Shown here: positions 15,220 to 23,546 of the stretch, piece by piece
How positions within the stretch are numbered: position 1 is the stretch's first letter
Layout of the letters: the number at the start of each line of letters is the position of its first letter
Assembly (NCBI GenBank): GCA_040902585.1
Contig: JBBDXA010000086.1
Location: forward strand, 1-37,083
Direction: 5' to 3'
Length of the DNA stretch: 37,083 nucleotides
Source of the DNA: JBBDXA01 sp040902585
GTDB taxonomy: Bacteria > Planctomycetota > Phycisphaerae > Phycisphaerales > Phycisphaeraceae
Made by a program: the position numbers and the translations under genes
Notes under the pieces: model-generated
What the model saw: only the letters and a program-made list of their open reading frames with translations
Databases searched by the model: none
What the model was told of the DNA's origin: nothing

Positions 15220-16146
15220 ATGACCAAGTCACGACTCGCCGCGACCCTCGTTCTGACCGCCCTCGTCGGCGTCGTGATCGCCGCGGAAACGACGGAAAAG
15301 AAGGACATCACCTTCACCCCCGCGCAGCAGGCCGCCATCGACAAGATCCAGGCTCACGGCGGCCTGGTTCTTCGCGTCGCCAGCAACTCGGATGACCTGG
15401 ACATTCTCTTCAACCTCTCCGGCAAGGAAGGCACCGATGGCGTCGTCGGCCAGGTCAAGCTTCTGCCCAAGGTCACCAAGCTCAACCTCGCGGGCACGGA
15501 CATCACCGACAAAGGCCTGGCGCAGATCGCCGGCCTCGCTGATGTGACGCATCTTCATCTGGAAAAATCAAAAGTCACCGACGCCGGCCTCGCTCATCTC
15601 AAAGGCATGGCCAAGCTCGAGTACCTCAACCTCTACGCCACCGAAGTCGGCGACAACGGCCTCGATCAACTCAAGGGCCTTAAGAACCTCAAGAAGATTT
15701 ACCTCTGGCAGACAAAGGTCACCGACAAAGGCGCGGCGGACCTGAGCAAGGCCATCGCGGGGATCTACATCAACCGCGGCTGGGAAGAACCGAAGGAAGC
15801 GCCCAAGGAAGTGAAGCCCGTCGCCACCACGCCTGACAAGCCGGGCGAACTGACGATCAAGGCGATCATGGAAAAGGCGCACAAAGGCGATCCGAAGAAA
15901 GATGACGACACGATCCTCAAGCGGGCCTTGGCGAAGAAATCGAATCCGGCCGAGCTGAAGGAACTGCTGGGCTATTACCAGTCGCTGGCGGCGATGAAGC
16001 CGAAGAAAGGTGATGAGAAGAGCTGGAAGGACAAGTCGACAGCGCTGGTCGCGGCGGGAGAACTGGTGGTGAAAGGTGATGACAAAGGCATTGCCGCGCT
16101 GAAGGCCGCGTCGGATTGCAAGGCATGCCACACGGTGCATAAGTAA
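15220..16146 (+). CDS. Secreted leucine-rich-repeat protein with C-terminal cytochrome c'-like domain
   Basis: 308 residues from ATG 15220, which has GGAGA at about seven bases and puts a signal peptide (1-22) at the N-terminus. Residues about 75-185 form four to five leucine-rich repeats of the short 'TDKGLAQIAGL / VTDAGLAHLKGM' type common in planctomycetes. A Lys/Pro-rich hinge (about 187-210) leads to a helical region that ends in a haem-binding CKACH (300-304), eight residues counting from the haem-binding motif to the C-terminus. A CxxCH near the C-terminus of a helical bundle is the pattern of cytochromes c' and c556, so one covalent haem c is expected after export. Its role may be electron transfer or gas/ligand binding with the LRR as a docking part, but that is inference. 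Ends at a strong terminator. Confidence 0.85.
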   Translation: MTKSRLAATLVLTALVGVVIAAETTEKKDITFTPAQQAAIDKIQAHGGLVLRVASNSDDLDILFNLSGKEGTDGVVGQVKLLPKVTKLNLAGTDITDKGLAQIAGLADVTHLHLEKSKVTDAGLAHLKGMAKLEYLNLYATEVGDNGLDQLKGLKNLKKIYLWQTKVTDKGAADLSKAIAGIYINRGWEEPKEAPKEVKPVATTPDKPGELTIKAIMEKAHKGDPKKDDDTILKRALAKKSNPAELKELLGYYQSLAAMKPKKGDEKSWKDKSTALVAAGELVVKGDDKGIAALKAASDCKACHTVHK

Positions 16147-16175
16147 GAGTCACGATTGAACTACAAAAACAGCCC

Positions 16176-16207
16176 AAAGCCCAGGGATAGCAATCCCTGG
16201 GCTTTTT
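16176..16207 (+). terminator. Intrinsic terminator after the LRR-cytochrome gene
   Basis: A perfect 13-base stem (AAAGCCCAGGGAT with ATCCCTGGGCTTT) around an AGCA loop is followed by a run of five U. It begins 29 bases after the stop codon and is the clearest intrinsic terminator on the plus strand. Confidence 0.93.
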
Positions 16208-16211
16208 GCAT

Positions 16212-16258
16212 GGATGCACCACGTGCTGCGTCCTATTGTCGCAGCACGTGGTGCATCC
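16212..16258. repeat. Perfect 19-base inverted repeat
   Basis: Arms 16212-16230 and 16240-16258 pair at all 19 positions around a nine-base loop, and contain CACGTG. It begins five bases after the U tract of the preceding terminator and precedes the efflux operon. It has no U tract of its own, so it is more likely a palindromic element or binding site than a second terminator. Confidence 0.85.
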
Positions 16259-16287
16259 CTGATGGATCGCGCCATGTAGGTTAGAAT
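16259..16287 (+). promoter_or_regulatory. Weak candidate promoter of the efflux operon
   Basis: TAGAAT at 16282-16287 matches the -10 consensus at five of six bases. The corresponding -35 at 17-base spacing is poor (CTGATG) and abuts the 19-base palindrome, which could therefore be an operator. Confidence 0.28.
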
Positions 16288-16350
16288 CCCTGACCCCTTA
16301 CGCGCCACGGCGATTCGCCCTTTGCCGGTGCCTTGGCAGGACTTCAACGC

Positions 16351-17745
16351 TTGAACGAAAGCTCTCGAAAAACCTGGCTGGCGTGGACGACACGCGCCGT
16401 GGTGGTGCTGCTCATCCTGGCGGTAGGCATCGGCATCACCTACACGTTGCAGACCACCGCGCCGACGACCGAGACCGCCGCCCCCAAGACCACCCTGCCC
16501 CAGGTGAAAGTCTTCTCCGCCCGCGCGGTCCAACTGCAACGCCAGTGGAACGGCTTCGGCAACGCCCGGGCCCTGGACTCGGCCGATGTCCCCGCCCGCG
16601 TCGCCGCCATCGTCAAGGACAAATCACCCGCCCTGCTGCCCGGCACGCCCATCCACTTCGGCGACACCGTCGTCCTGCTCGATGACAGCGACTATCTGAA
16701 ACAACGCGCCATCGCCAAAGAAAAGCTGGATGACCTCCAGGCCCAGCTCACCACGCTCGACATCGAAGAGAAACGGCTGAAGGAAAGAATCGCCATCGAC
16801 GAGATGGAAGTCCAGATCGCGAGCAACGAACTGAAGCGCGTCGAAGACGTTTTCAAAGGCGCGGCCGGCAAGCCTCGCGAACTCGATGCCGCCAGACAGA
16901 GTCTGCTCATCGTCGAACGAGGGCTGCTCCAGTCGCGGGAGATGCTCGACAAATTCCCGCCCCGTCGCCTCCAGTGGCAGGCGGCCCTCAACACCCAGCA
17001 GCAGCAGTACGAGCTGGCGGATCTGAACGTGAAGCGATGCAGGATCACCAGTCCGATCGATGGCGTGATCCAGTCGATCGATGTGGAGATCGGCGAGAAC
17101 GTCGCGCTGGGGCAGCGCGTGGCGCGGGTGGTGAACCCCGCGAAGATCGAAGTGGCGGTGCAGCTCCCCGCTGCGGCGAGGCATCAGGTGCTCGTCGGCT
17201 CCACCGTGGAACTGCAATCCTCCAGCGACAGCAAGCTCCTCTGCGAAGCGAAGGTGCGCCGGCTCTCACCGGAGGATGATGCCGCCACGCGCACCATGAC
17301 CGCGTACATCGAAGTCGATCAGACCGAGCGGTTGAAAGCGACCGGTCCCGGCGCGACGGATCAGCTCATCACCCCCGGCCAGTTCCTTTCCGCCACCGCC
17401 TGGAGCGATCAGGTCGAGATGCGCTGGGTCGTGCCGCGAAGGTCGATCCGCACCGGGCGCATCATGGTGGTCGAGGAGGGTCTGGTGCGCAGCCGCGTGG
17501 TGGCGATCGATTACCTGAGCGAGAAGAAGCTGCCGGAGTTCGGCCTGCCGGACGATCAGTGGGCCGTGCTGCTGAAGAACGCGCAGCCTTTGAAGGAGGG
17601 CGAACTGGTGATCGTGAACGCTTCGATCGCGGTGCGCGACGGCGATCACGTCACGCCGGTGCTGCCGAAGGAACCCGAAACGACTCCGCCGCCCGAAGCG
17701 ACAACGCTCAAGCCTGAAGCGAACCGCGCGGAGGCCAAGCCATGA
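16351..17745 (+). CDS. RND efflux periplasmic adaptor (HlyD/MFP family)
   Basis: 464 residues from TTG 16351, chosen because AGGA lies nine bases upstream; a TTG at 16333 would add six residues. A transmembrane anchor near the N-terminus is followed by a divided lipoyl-like domain (first half around VPARVAAIVKDK, second half around ITSPIDGVIQSIDVEIGEN) flanking a long alpha-hairpin of roughly 105 residues, and then beta-barrel and membrane-proximal domains. The tail is Pro/Glu-rich. Such proteins bridge an inner-membrane RND pump and an outer-membrane channel. The stop overlaps the pump gene's start by four bases (ATGA), which implies translational coupling. No outer-membrane factor gene follows. 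Confidence 0.9.
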   Translation: MNESSRKTWLAWTTRAVVVLLILAVGIGITYTLQTTAPTTETAAPKTTLPQVKVFSARAVQLQRQWNGFGNARALDSADVPARVAAIVKDKSPALLPGTPIHFGDTVVLLDDSDYLKQRAIAKEKLDDLQAQLTTLDIEEKRLKERIAIDEMEVQIASNELKRVEDVFKGAAGKPRELDAARQSLLIVERGLLQSREMLDKFPPRRLQWQAALNTQQQQYELADLNVKRCRITSPIDGVIQSIDVEIGENVALGQRVARVVNPAKIEVAVQLPAAARHQVLVGSTVELQSSSDSKLLCEAKVRRLSPEDDAATRTMTAYIEVDQTERLKATGPGATDQLITPGQFLSATAWSDQVEMRWVVPRRSIRTGRIMVVEEGLVRSRVVAIDYLSEKKLPEFGLPDDQWAVLLKNAQPLKEGELVIVNASIAVRDGDHVTPVLPKEPETTPPPEATTLKPEANRAEAKP

Positions 17746-20700
17746 GTCTGCCTCGCTTCGGCGTGAATAAGCCGGTGCCTGTCAATCTTCTCTGGATGGC
17801 GATCCTGGTCGCCGGCCTGCTCTTTGGCCTGACGCTTCGCCGCGAATTCTTTCCCGAGGTCAATCCCGATCAGGCCATGGTCACGATGCCTTATCCGGGC
17901 GCTTCGCCTGAAGAGGTGGAAGAGGCGCTGGCGATCAAGGTCGAGGACAAGCTCAGCGAGCTGGATGAGATCGACGACCTGTACACCACCATCGCCGAGG
18001 GCGGCGGCGGCATCGTCGTCGAGTTCCGCGAAGGCATCAACACTTCCAAAGCCCTGGACGAAGTCGAGCGGAGGATCGATTCACTTCAGGATCTGCCCAG
18101 CGAGGCGGAGCGGATCCAGGTGCAGTTATTCGAGCCCAAGCTGCCGGTGATCCGCGTGAACGTGTTCGGCCAGGTGGATGAGGATTCGATGAAGCGGGCG
18201 ATCCGCGGCATACGCGATGACCTGCGCGAGCTGCCGAACATGGGCGAGATTCTCATTGGCGGGGTGCGGAACTATGAGATCCGCATTGATGTGAATCAGG
18301 CGGCGATGCTGAGCCACGGCATCAGCCTGCCGCAGATCACCGAAGCCGTGCGCGGCTGGATGCGCGAAGTGCCCGGCGGCACCGTGCGCACCGGGACGGG
18401 CAACGTGAAAATCCGCATGATGGGCGTGCAGGAACGGGCGGCGGCGATTTCGCAGATCGTCCTGCGCGGCACCGCCAGCGGCGCGACCATTCGCCTCAGT
18501 GATGTCGCCACCATCAGCGAAGACTTTGTCGATGAACAGGTTTTCACGCGCTTCAACGGCCAGCCTTCCGCTTCGCTGACGGTGTTCAAGGTCGGCGAGC
18601 AGGACATCGTGACCATGGCCGAGATGGTCCGCGCGTATGTGGATGGCCGCAACAAGGAGCCATTCGTACCGAGCGGGCCTGAAGCGATGAAGATGAGATC
18701 GCAGACGGCGGGCAAGCCGCAGAGCCGGCAGACGAGTCCGGTGCCGCGACTGCTGGCGTGGGAACTGGGGCATGACTCGAAGCGCCCGCTGCCCGCGGGG
18801 GCGAGCATTGAGCCTTGCTCGGACCTGGCGCGGTTCGTCGAAGGCCGGCTCGATCTGCTCACGCGCAATGCCGCCACCGGCGCAACATTGGTCTTCATCA
18901 TCCTCATGCTCTTCATGAGTTGGCGCGGCGCGATCTGGGTGACCACCGGCCTCATCACCGCCGTGATGGGCACACTCGTGCTCATGGCTGTCGTCGATGT
19001 GACGCTGAACCTTCTCACCATGTTCGGCCTGATCATCGTGCTGGGCATGCTCGTCGATGACGCCGTCGTGATCGCCGAGAACATCGAGTCGAAACATTAC
19101 AAAGGCGAGCCCGCGCTGCTGGCGGCGATCAACGGCACCGAGCAGGTGATGTGGCCCGTCGTCGGCACGGTGATGACGACCATCGTCGCGTTCCTGCCGC
19201 TGATGTTCATCAAGGGCCGCATCGGCGACCTGATGAGCGCCCTGCCCGCGGTGGTCACCTGCGCCCTGCTTGTGAGCCTGCTCGAATCCATCGTCATCCT
19301 GCCCAGTCACATGGGGCACGGTCTGGCGCGCGGCGAACGCAAACGCCCCGGCCTGCTCACCGGCTGGATCACCCGCTACGGCCAGTGGCGCGACAAAAAA
19401 TACTTCGAGAAGATCGTCCCCGCGTTCGGCCGCGTGCTCAGCTTCCTGCTCCGCAACCGCTACGCCACCATCGCCGCCGCCGTCGCCCTGCTCATGATCT
19501 CGCTGGCGATGCTGCATCCGATGCCCAGCGGCCGGGTCAAGTACGACTTCCTTCCGTCCAGCGATGCCGAGACCATCGTCATCGACATCCGCATGCCCAT
19601 CGGCACGCCCATCGAGAAGACCAACGACATCGTCAGCAAGATCGAAGCGGTCTGCGGCTCCCTCAAGACCGAAGTCAAAAGCATCGAAACGCTCGTCGGG
19701 GTGCGCAGCAACATCGAGACCGGCTCCGCCGAGGCGTTCACCCCGCATGTCGCGCAGATCTTCGTCGAGCTCACGCCCGTGGAAGAACGCGACCGCGAGT
19801 CGCCCGTCATCATCAACGACATCCGCAACCGGCTCAGCGGCCTGATGGATGAAGTCGAACGCATCAACTACAACGAGATCACCGGCGGTCCCGGCGGGCC
19901 GGGCATCACCATCCGCATCCGCGGCGAGGACTTCGCCCACATCGATGAAGCCGTGATCGACCTGAAACAGACGCTCGCCAAAGAGTTCGGCGTCATCGAC
20001 ATCAACGACAACAGCGACCTGGGCCAGATCGAACTGCGCATCCGCCTCAAGCCCGGGGCGGCGGCTTTGGGTTTCACTTCGATCGATGTCGCCCAGCAGG
20101 TGCGCGGTTTTCTCTACGGGCTCGATGCCCACGTCTTCGCCGCCGATCAGGAAGATATTGACGTACGCGTGCGCCTCAGTGAGAAGAGCCGGCGAAGTCT
20201 TTACTCGATCGAAAACAGTTGGCTCGTCAGCCCGAAGGGGAAGAACGTTCCGCTGAGTGAGATCGCGGATATCGACGACAGCGCGACCTACTCGACCATC
20301 AAGCGCGTCAACCGCATGCGCGCGGTGACCGTCACCGCATCCACTATCCCCGGCCTGAGCCCCGAAGCGGTGCTCGCGAAGGTCGACCTCGATGCCTTCC
20401 GCAGCAAGTACCCGCTCCTGCGCGTGGAAACAGCGGGCCGGCAGGAGCAGCAATCTGACGCGTTCGGCTCCCTCCCTACCGGCTTCATGATCGGCCTGAT
20501 GTGGATCTACGTGATCCTCGCGTGGCTCTTCTCCAGTTACCTTCAGCCGTTCCTCGTGATGACTGCGATCCCCTTCTCGCTCATCGGCGTGATCTGGGGG
20601 CACTACCTGCTGGGCTTCGACCTGACGTTTCTCAGTCTCATCGGCTTCGTCGCGCTGATGGGCATCGTGGTCAACAACTCCATCGTGCTGGTGGAGTTCT

Positions 20701-21035
20701 ACAACCACGAACGCCGCGAAGGTAAAGGCGTGCAGGAAGCTCTGGTCGAAGCGGGAAAGTCGCGCCTCCGCGCGATCTTCCTCACCTCACTCACGACCAT
20801 CTTCGGCCTGATGCCGCTGATCCTCGAACAATCCTTCCAGGCGAAGTTCCTGATCCCCATGGCGATCACCATCGCCTTCGGACTCGCGGCGTCTTCGGTG
20901 ATGGTGCTGACGGTGCTGCCCTGTCTGATGCTGGTGCTCGATGATGTGAAGGCCCTGGCGTATTACCTGTGGAACGGCCGGCCGCGCCCGCACGCCTCCG
21001 TCGCGCCGAAGCATTACATCACGGACGGTCTGTAG
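17742..21035 (+). CDS. RND efflux transporter permease (AcrB/HAE-type)
   Basis: 1097 residues, within the normal family range. The inner-membrane pump exchanges protons for substrate. The first TM is at about 13-31, followed by a porter domain with YPGASPEEVE. TM4 carries the adjacent acidic pair LVDDAVVIAENIE (Asp439, Asp440) used for proton relay. The second half repeats the pattern, with a periplasmic part around GPGGPGITIRIRG and a TM cluster containing IGFVALMGIVVNNSIVLVEF. A Pro/Ser/Arg-rich insertion of about 45 residues (302-348) sits just before TM2, where most homologues have a short link. Translation is coupled to the adaptor gene. Substrate is unknown: drugs, lipids and siderophores are all possible. 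Confidence 0.95.
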   Translation: MSLPRFGVNKPVPVNLLWMAILVAGLLFGLTLRREFFPEVNPDQAMVTMPYPGASPEEVEEALAIKVEDKLSELDEIDDLYTTIAEGGGGIVVEFREGINTSKALDEVERRIDSLQDLPSEAERIQVQLFEPKLPVIRVNVFGQVDEDSMKRAIRGIRDDLRELPNMGEILIGGVRNYEIRIDVNQAAMLSHGISLPQITEAVRGWMREVPGGTVRTGTGNVKIRMMGVQERAAAISQIVLRGTASGATIRLSDVATISEDFVDEQVFTRFNGQPSASLTVFKVGEQDIVTMAEMVRAYVDGRNKEPFVPSGPEAMKMRSQTAGKPQSRQTSPVPRLLAWELGHDSKRPLPAGASIEPCSDLARFVEGRLDLLTRNAATGATLVFIILMLFMSWRGAIWVTTGLITAVMGTLVLMAVVDVTLNLLTMFGLIIVLGMLVDDAVVIAENIESKHYKGEPALLAAINGTEQVMWPVVGTVMTTIVAFLPLMFIKGRIGDLMSALPAVVTCALLVSLLESIVILPSHMGHGLARGERKRPGLLTGWITRYGQWRDKKYFEKIVPAFGRVLSFLLRNRYATIAAAVALLMISLAMLHPMPSGRVKYDFLPSSDAETIVIDIRMPIGTPIEKTNDIVSKIEAVCGSLKTEVKSIETLVGVRSNIETGSAEAFTPHVAQIFVELTPVEERDRESPVIINDIRNRLSGLMDEVERINYNEITGGPGGPGITIRIRGEDFAHIDEAVIDLKQTLAKEFGVIDINDNSDLGQIELRIRLKPGAAALGFTSIDVAQQVRGFLYGLDAHVFAADQEDIDVRVRLSEKSRRSLYSIENSWLVSPKGKNVPLSEIADIDDSATYSTIKRVNRMRAVTVTASTIPGLSPEAVLAKVDLDAFRSKYPLLRVETAGRQEQQSDAFGSLPTGFMIGLMWIYVILAWLFSSYLQPFLVMTAIPFSLIGVIWGHYLLGFDLTFLSLIGFVALMGIVVNNSIVLVEFYNHERREGKGVQEALVEAGKSRLRAIFLTSLTTIFGLMPLILEQSFQAKFLIPMAITIAFGLAASSVMVLTVLPCLMLVLDDVKALAYYLWNGRPRPHASVAPKHYITDGL

Positions 21036-21043
21036 TCATCCGA

Positions 21044-21148
21044 GAGCACCCTCCCGACAGGGTGGTGCTATTCCCGCACGAATGCCTGTTGCGAAGTCGG
21101 CGTCAACACGCTGATCGCCAATAGCACCACCCTGTCGGGATGGTGCTC
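21044..21148. repeat. Long inverted repeat between convergent genes
   Basis: Arms 21044-21072 and 21120-21148 pair at 28 of 29 bases around a 47-base loop. The repeat occupies the whole space between the RND pump stop and the convergent M24 peptidase gene, whose stop codon is part of the right arm. It can fold in transcripts from both directions and lacks a U tract. Confidence 0.87.
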
Positions 21149-22328
21149 AGACTTTCCAATCCAACCCTTCCGGCAGTGTGTTGAGATTGATGCAGCCGGT
21201 GTCGGTGACGATAACCATATCTTCGACGCGCACGCCGCCGAAGGCGCGGCAGTAGAGGCCCGGTTCGACGGTCAGGGCATCGCCCTTCACCAGGGCCGGC
21301 CCGCCCACGGCGAGCAGCGGCGGTTCGTGAACATCCAGCCCGATGCCGTGGCCCGTGCCGTGCGGCATGGTGCAGTCGTCGTCGGCCGCGCGGCCTTGGG
21401 GCAAGCCCATGCGGTAGCCGTGGCGCTGAATCACCTGGGCCGTCGCCTGATGCACGGCTTCACCCGTGACGCCCGGCCGAATCGCCGCGATGGCCGCCGC
21501 CTTCGCTTCGACGACCGCCTGGTGCATGCGTTTGAGTTCATCGCTCGCCTCGCCGTGGACGACGGTGCGCGTGCAGTCGCCGTTGTAAAGCGTGGCGCGG
21601 TTGACGGGGAAGATGTCGACGATGACGGATTCGCCGGTGTGCAGGTCGCCGTGACCGTGTTCATGACAGTCGGCGCAGAGCGGGCCGGCGGCGACGATGC
21701 TGGTGGGGTTGGCGTAGCCGAGTTGGAGCAGGTGAACGTCGATGATGGCGCGGAGTTTTTCAGCCGTGAGAGATGAGCCTTCATGGAGGAGGACACTATC
21801 GCCCCGCACCGCCGCCTTCGCAACGGTTTCACACGCCAGTCTCATCGCCGACTCCGTCGCCTGCTGCGCTTCGCGCAGCCATTGCACTTCCTGCTCATCC
21901 TTCGCCCGGCGATCCATCACGCCCAGTTGCGTGTCGCATTCCACGACAATGCCCGCCTGTTTCAACTCATGGGCATAAATCAAAGGCAGCGTGCGATCGG
22001 CGACGGCCTGGGTGACGCCGGCGCGGCGAAGGCATTCGGCGACGGCCTGGGCAGTGGCGGTTTCACGATCGCCCGAAAGGCCGGCCGCAGGCGTGAAATC
22101 CGCGGGGCATTGCACGCGATCGGCGCGGGCGTGTTTCCTGGCGCGGAGCATTTCGATGTCGCGGATGATCAACACGCGCTCGCGCCCGCCGCCTTCGCGC
22201 GGCAGCTCGAGGAGAGCAGCCGGGTCACCGACACTGAAACGCATGCGGTGATACAGCGAGTGATTCGACGCGGGAATGCCGGCCATGACGACGGCGTGAG
22301 GATGGGAAGTAGACATGCGTGAAAGCAT
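21147..22328 (-). CDS. M24-family metallopeptidase (Xaa-Pro aminopeptidase-like)
   Basis: 393 residues from ATG 22328, where GGGAG lies six bases upstream; an ATG four codons later is possible. The N-terminal half is a divergent creatinase-like domain. The C-terminal pita-bread domain shows the five expected metal ligands: Asp in IVDIFPV, Asp in NGDCTRTV, His in HGTGHGIGLDVHE, Glu in TVEPGLY and Glu in VRVEDMV. Members remove N-terminal residues before proline or cleave related dipeptides in the cytoplasm. No signal peptide is seen. The gene is convergent with the RND operon and lies downstream of the lipoprotein gene, from which it is separated by a palindromic terminator-like sequence. Confidence 0.9.
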   Translation of the reverse strand: MLSRMSTSHPHAVVMAGIPASNHSLYHRMRFSVGDPAALLELPREGGGRERVLIIRDIEMLRARKHARADRVQCPADFTPAAGLSGDRETATAQAVAECLRRAGVTQAVADRTLPLIYAHELKQAGIVVECDTQLGVMDRRAKDEQEVQWLREAQQATESAMRLACETVAKAAVRGDSVLLHEGSSLTAEKLRAIIDVHLLQLGYANPTSIVAAGPLCADCHEHGHGDLHTGESVIVDIFPVNRATLYNGDCTRTVVHGEASDELKRMHQAVVEAKAAAIAAIRPGVTGEAVHQATAQVIQRHGYRMGLPQGRAADDDCTMPHGTGHGIGLDVHEPPLLAVGGPALVKGDALTVEPGLYCRAFGGVRVEDMVIVTDTGCINLNTLPEGLDWKV

Positions 22329-22370
22329 ATCCTGCTCCCTCGCGCCCTGGGAGAGGTGATAAAACACCGA

Positions 22371-22398
22371 CGGCCATCGTGTGTACACACAATGGCCG
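22371..22398 (-). terminator. 28-base near-perfect palindrome followed by a short U stretch
   Basis: CGGCCATYGTGTGT and its complement meet with no spacer; the centre GTGTGTACACAC is a perfect 12-base palindrome. Read on the minus strand it follows the lipoprotein gene's stop by 32 bases and is itself followed by CGGTGTTTT, so it may end that transcript. It could also be a protein-binding site upstream of the peptidase gene. Confidence 0.55.
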
Positions 22399-22430
22399 TG
22401 CCGGGGCGTCGAATTATTGTGTCAGGAGGT

Positions 22431-23309
22431 TCACTGCCCGCTGGACTGACGCGGCTGCGTTTCGATCTTCTCCACCGCGACGAGCGCGGCGTTGCGGATG
22501 ATCTCGCTCTCCGTGCGGTCCGTGGCGATCTTCATCAGCCGGGGCAGAACCTGCTCGGCATCGGGGCCGCCCAGATCGACGAACCAGTGGATCGTCGTGA
22601 TGCGGGTCGGCTCATCCTTGTGGTTGAGAATCTCAGCCACGCTCTTGAGCTGAAGATTGGTCTCCGGATCCGCATCGCCCTGGGTCTGCTTGACCCACTT
22701 GAGCGTGTTGGCAATGCGCTCGTATCGGCTGGACCACTGACGGATGCGCTCGTTGGCATCGTTGATGACTTCGGTGCGCTTTTTGTATTCCTTCTCCAGA
22801 GCGGGCCGCTCGGCCTGATAGAGTTTGAATTTCTCGATCTGCTCGTCGACTTTCTTGATGCCTTCTTCGATGACGGTCTTGACGCCACTCTTCTCCTCGG
22901 CGGCGAGGCGTTCCACGGCCCGCTCACGCTGCTTCTGAAGCGAATGGATGGAATTCTCAATCGCCAGTTCGCTGTCGGGCGCGATGCCCTGGTGTTCCTT
23001 GAGGAACTTGCCCAGCCAGTCGCTGGCCTCGCCGGCGCGGCGACTGTCTTCGCTGATCAGCCGCTCGTAGTGGCCGAGCATTTTTTCGATGACTTCCTTC
23101 TGCCGATCCTCGCTGCGAACGAGCACCGCCATCGGGTCTGTCGCGGGGCGACCGCCGCGGGAGACGTTGCCCTGAAACACCGCGCCCTGAACCCGACCGT
23201 CGAACGAATCGTACTCGCGAGGCTGGCGGCCCTGCGTGCGCGGATCGATGTGGTAGTTACAGCCGGCAATCGTCAAGGCGCAGATCACGATGAGCAGAAG
23301 TCGCTTCAT
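22431..23309 (-). CDS. Coiled-coil lipoprotein with C-terminal HEAT-like region
   Basis: 292 residues from ATG 23309, which has GGGAGG eight bases upstream. MKRLLLIVICALTIAGC is a signal peptide with a standard lipobox (Cys17). The mature part has a long charged helical stretch (about 65-205, many Glu/Lys/Arg heptads) and ends with a region (about 215-285) that resembles HEAT-type repeats, for example LLxxL-like helices around VLPRLMKIATDRTE and IIRNAALVAVEKI. No enzyme motif is present, and a scaffold or envelope-sensing role would be a guess. The gene lies downstream of a pseudopilin gene on the same strand but 237 bases away. Confidence 0.8.
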   Translation of the reverse strand: MKRLLLIVICALTIAGCNYHIDPRTQGRQPREYDSFDGRVQGAVFQGNVSRGGRPATDPMAVLVRSEDRQKEVIEKMLGHYERLISEDSRRAGEASDWLGKFLKEHQGIAPDSELAIENSIHSLQKQRERAVERLAAEEKSGVKTVIEEGIKKVDEQIEKFKLYQAERPALEKEYKKRTEVINDANERIRQWSSRYERIANTLKWVKQTQGDADPETNLQLKSVAEILNHKDEPTRITTIHWFVDLGGPDAEQVLPRLMKIATDRTESEIIRNAALVAVEKIETQPRQSSGQ

Positions 23310-23546
23310 TCCGGATACCTCCCTCGGGCATATTTCTATTGGGCCGGGCCGCAAATGTGGGCCCTCGCCAGAATCCTACGTACCACCGCCCCGCGGTGTT
23401 CAGTCTTCCTGTTAGTCGGCCAGATTCGGTCGAATTGTGAGTCAACCCGCGCGGCGGAGGTAGGAACCGGTCATCCGCGAAGCTGCAAACGGCACAATCG
23501 GAAGGCGATCAGCCTGATCGCACGATGCAGGCCGATAACCGCGGGC

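Noticed and set aside
18126..20708. Antisense open frame of about 860 codons opposite the RND pump
   Set aside because: Same shadow composition; no motif, start signal or hydrophobic pattern. The pump's motifs cover the whole length on the plus strand.
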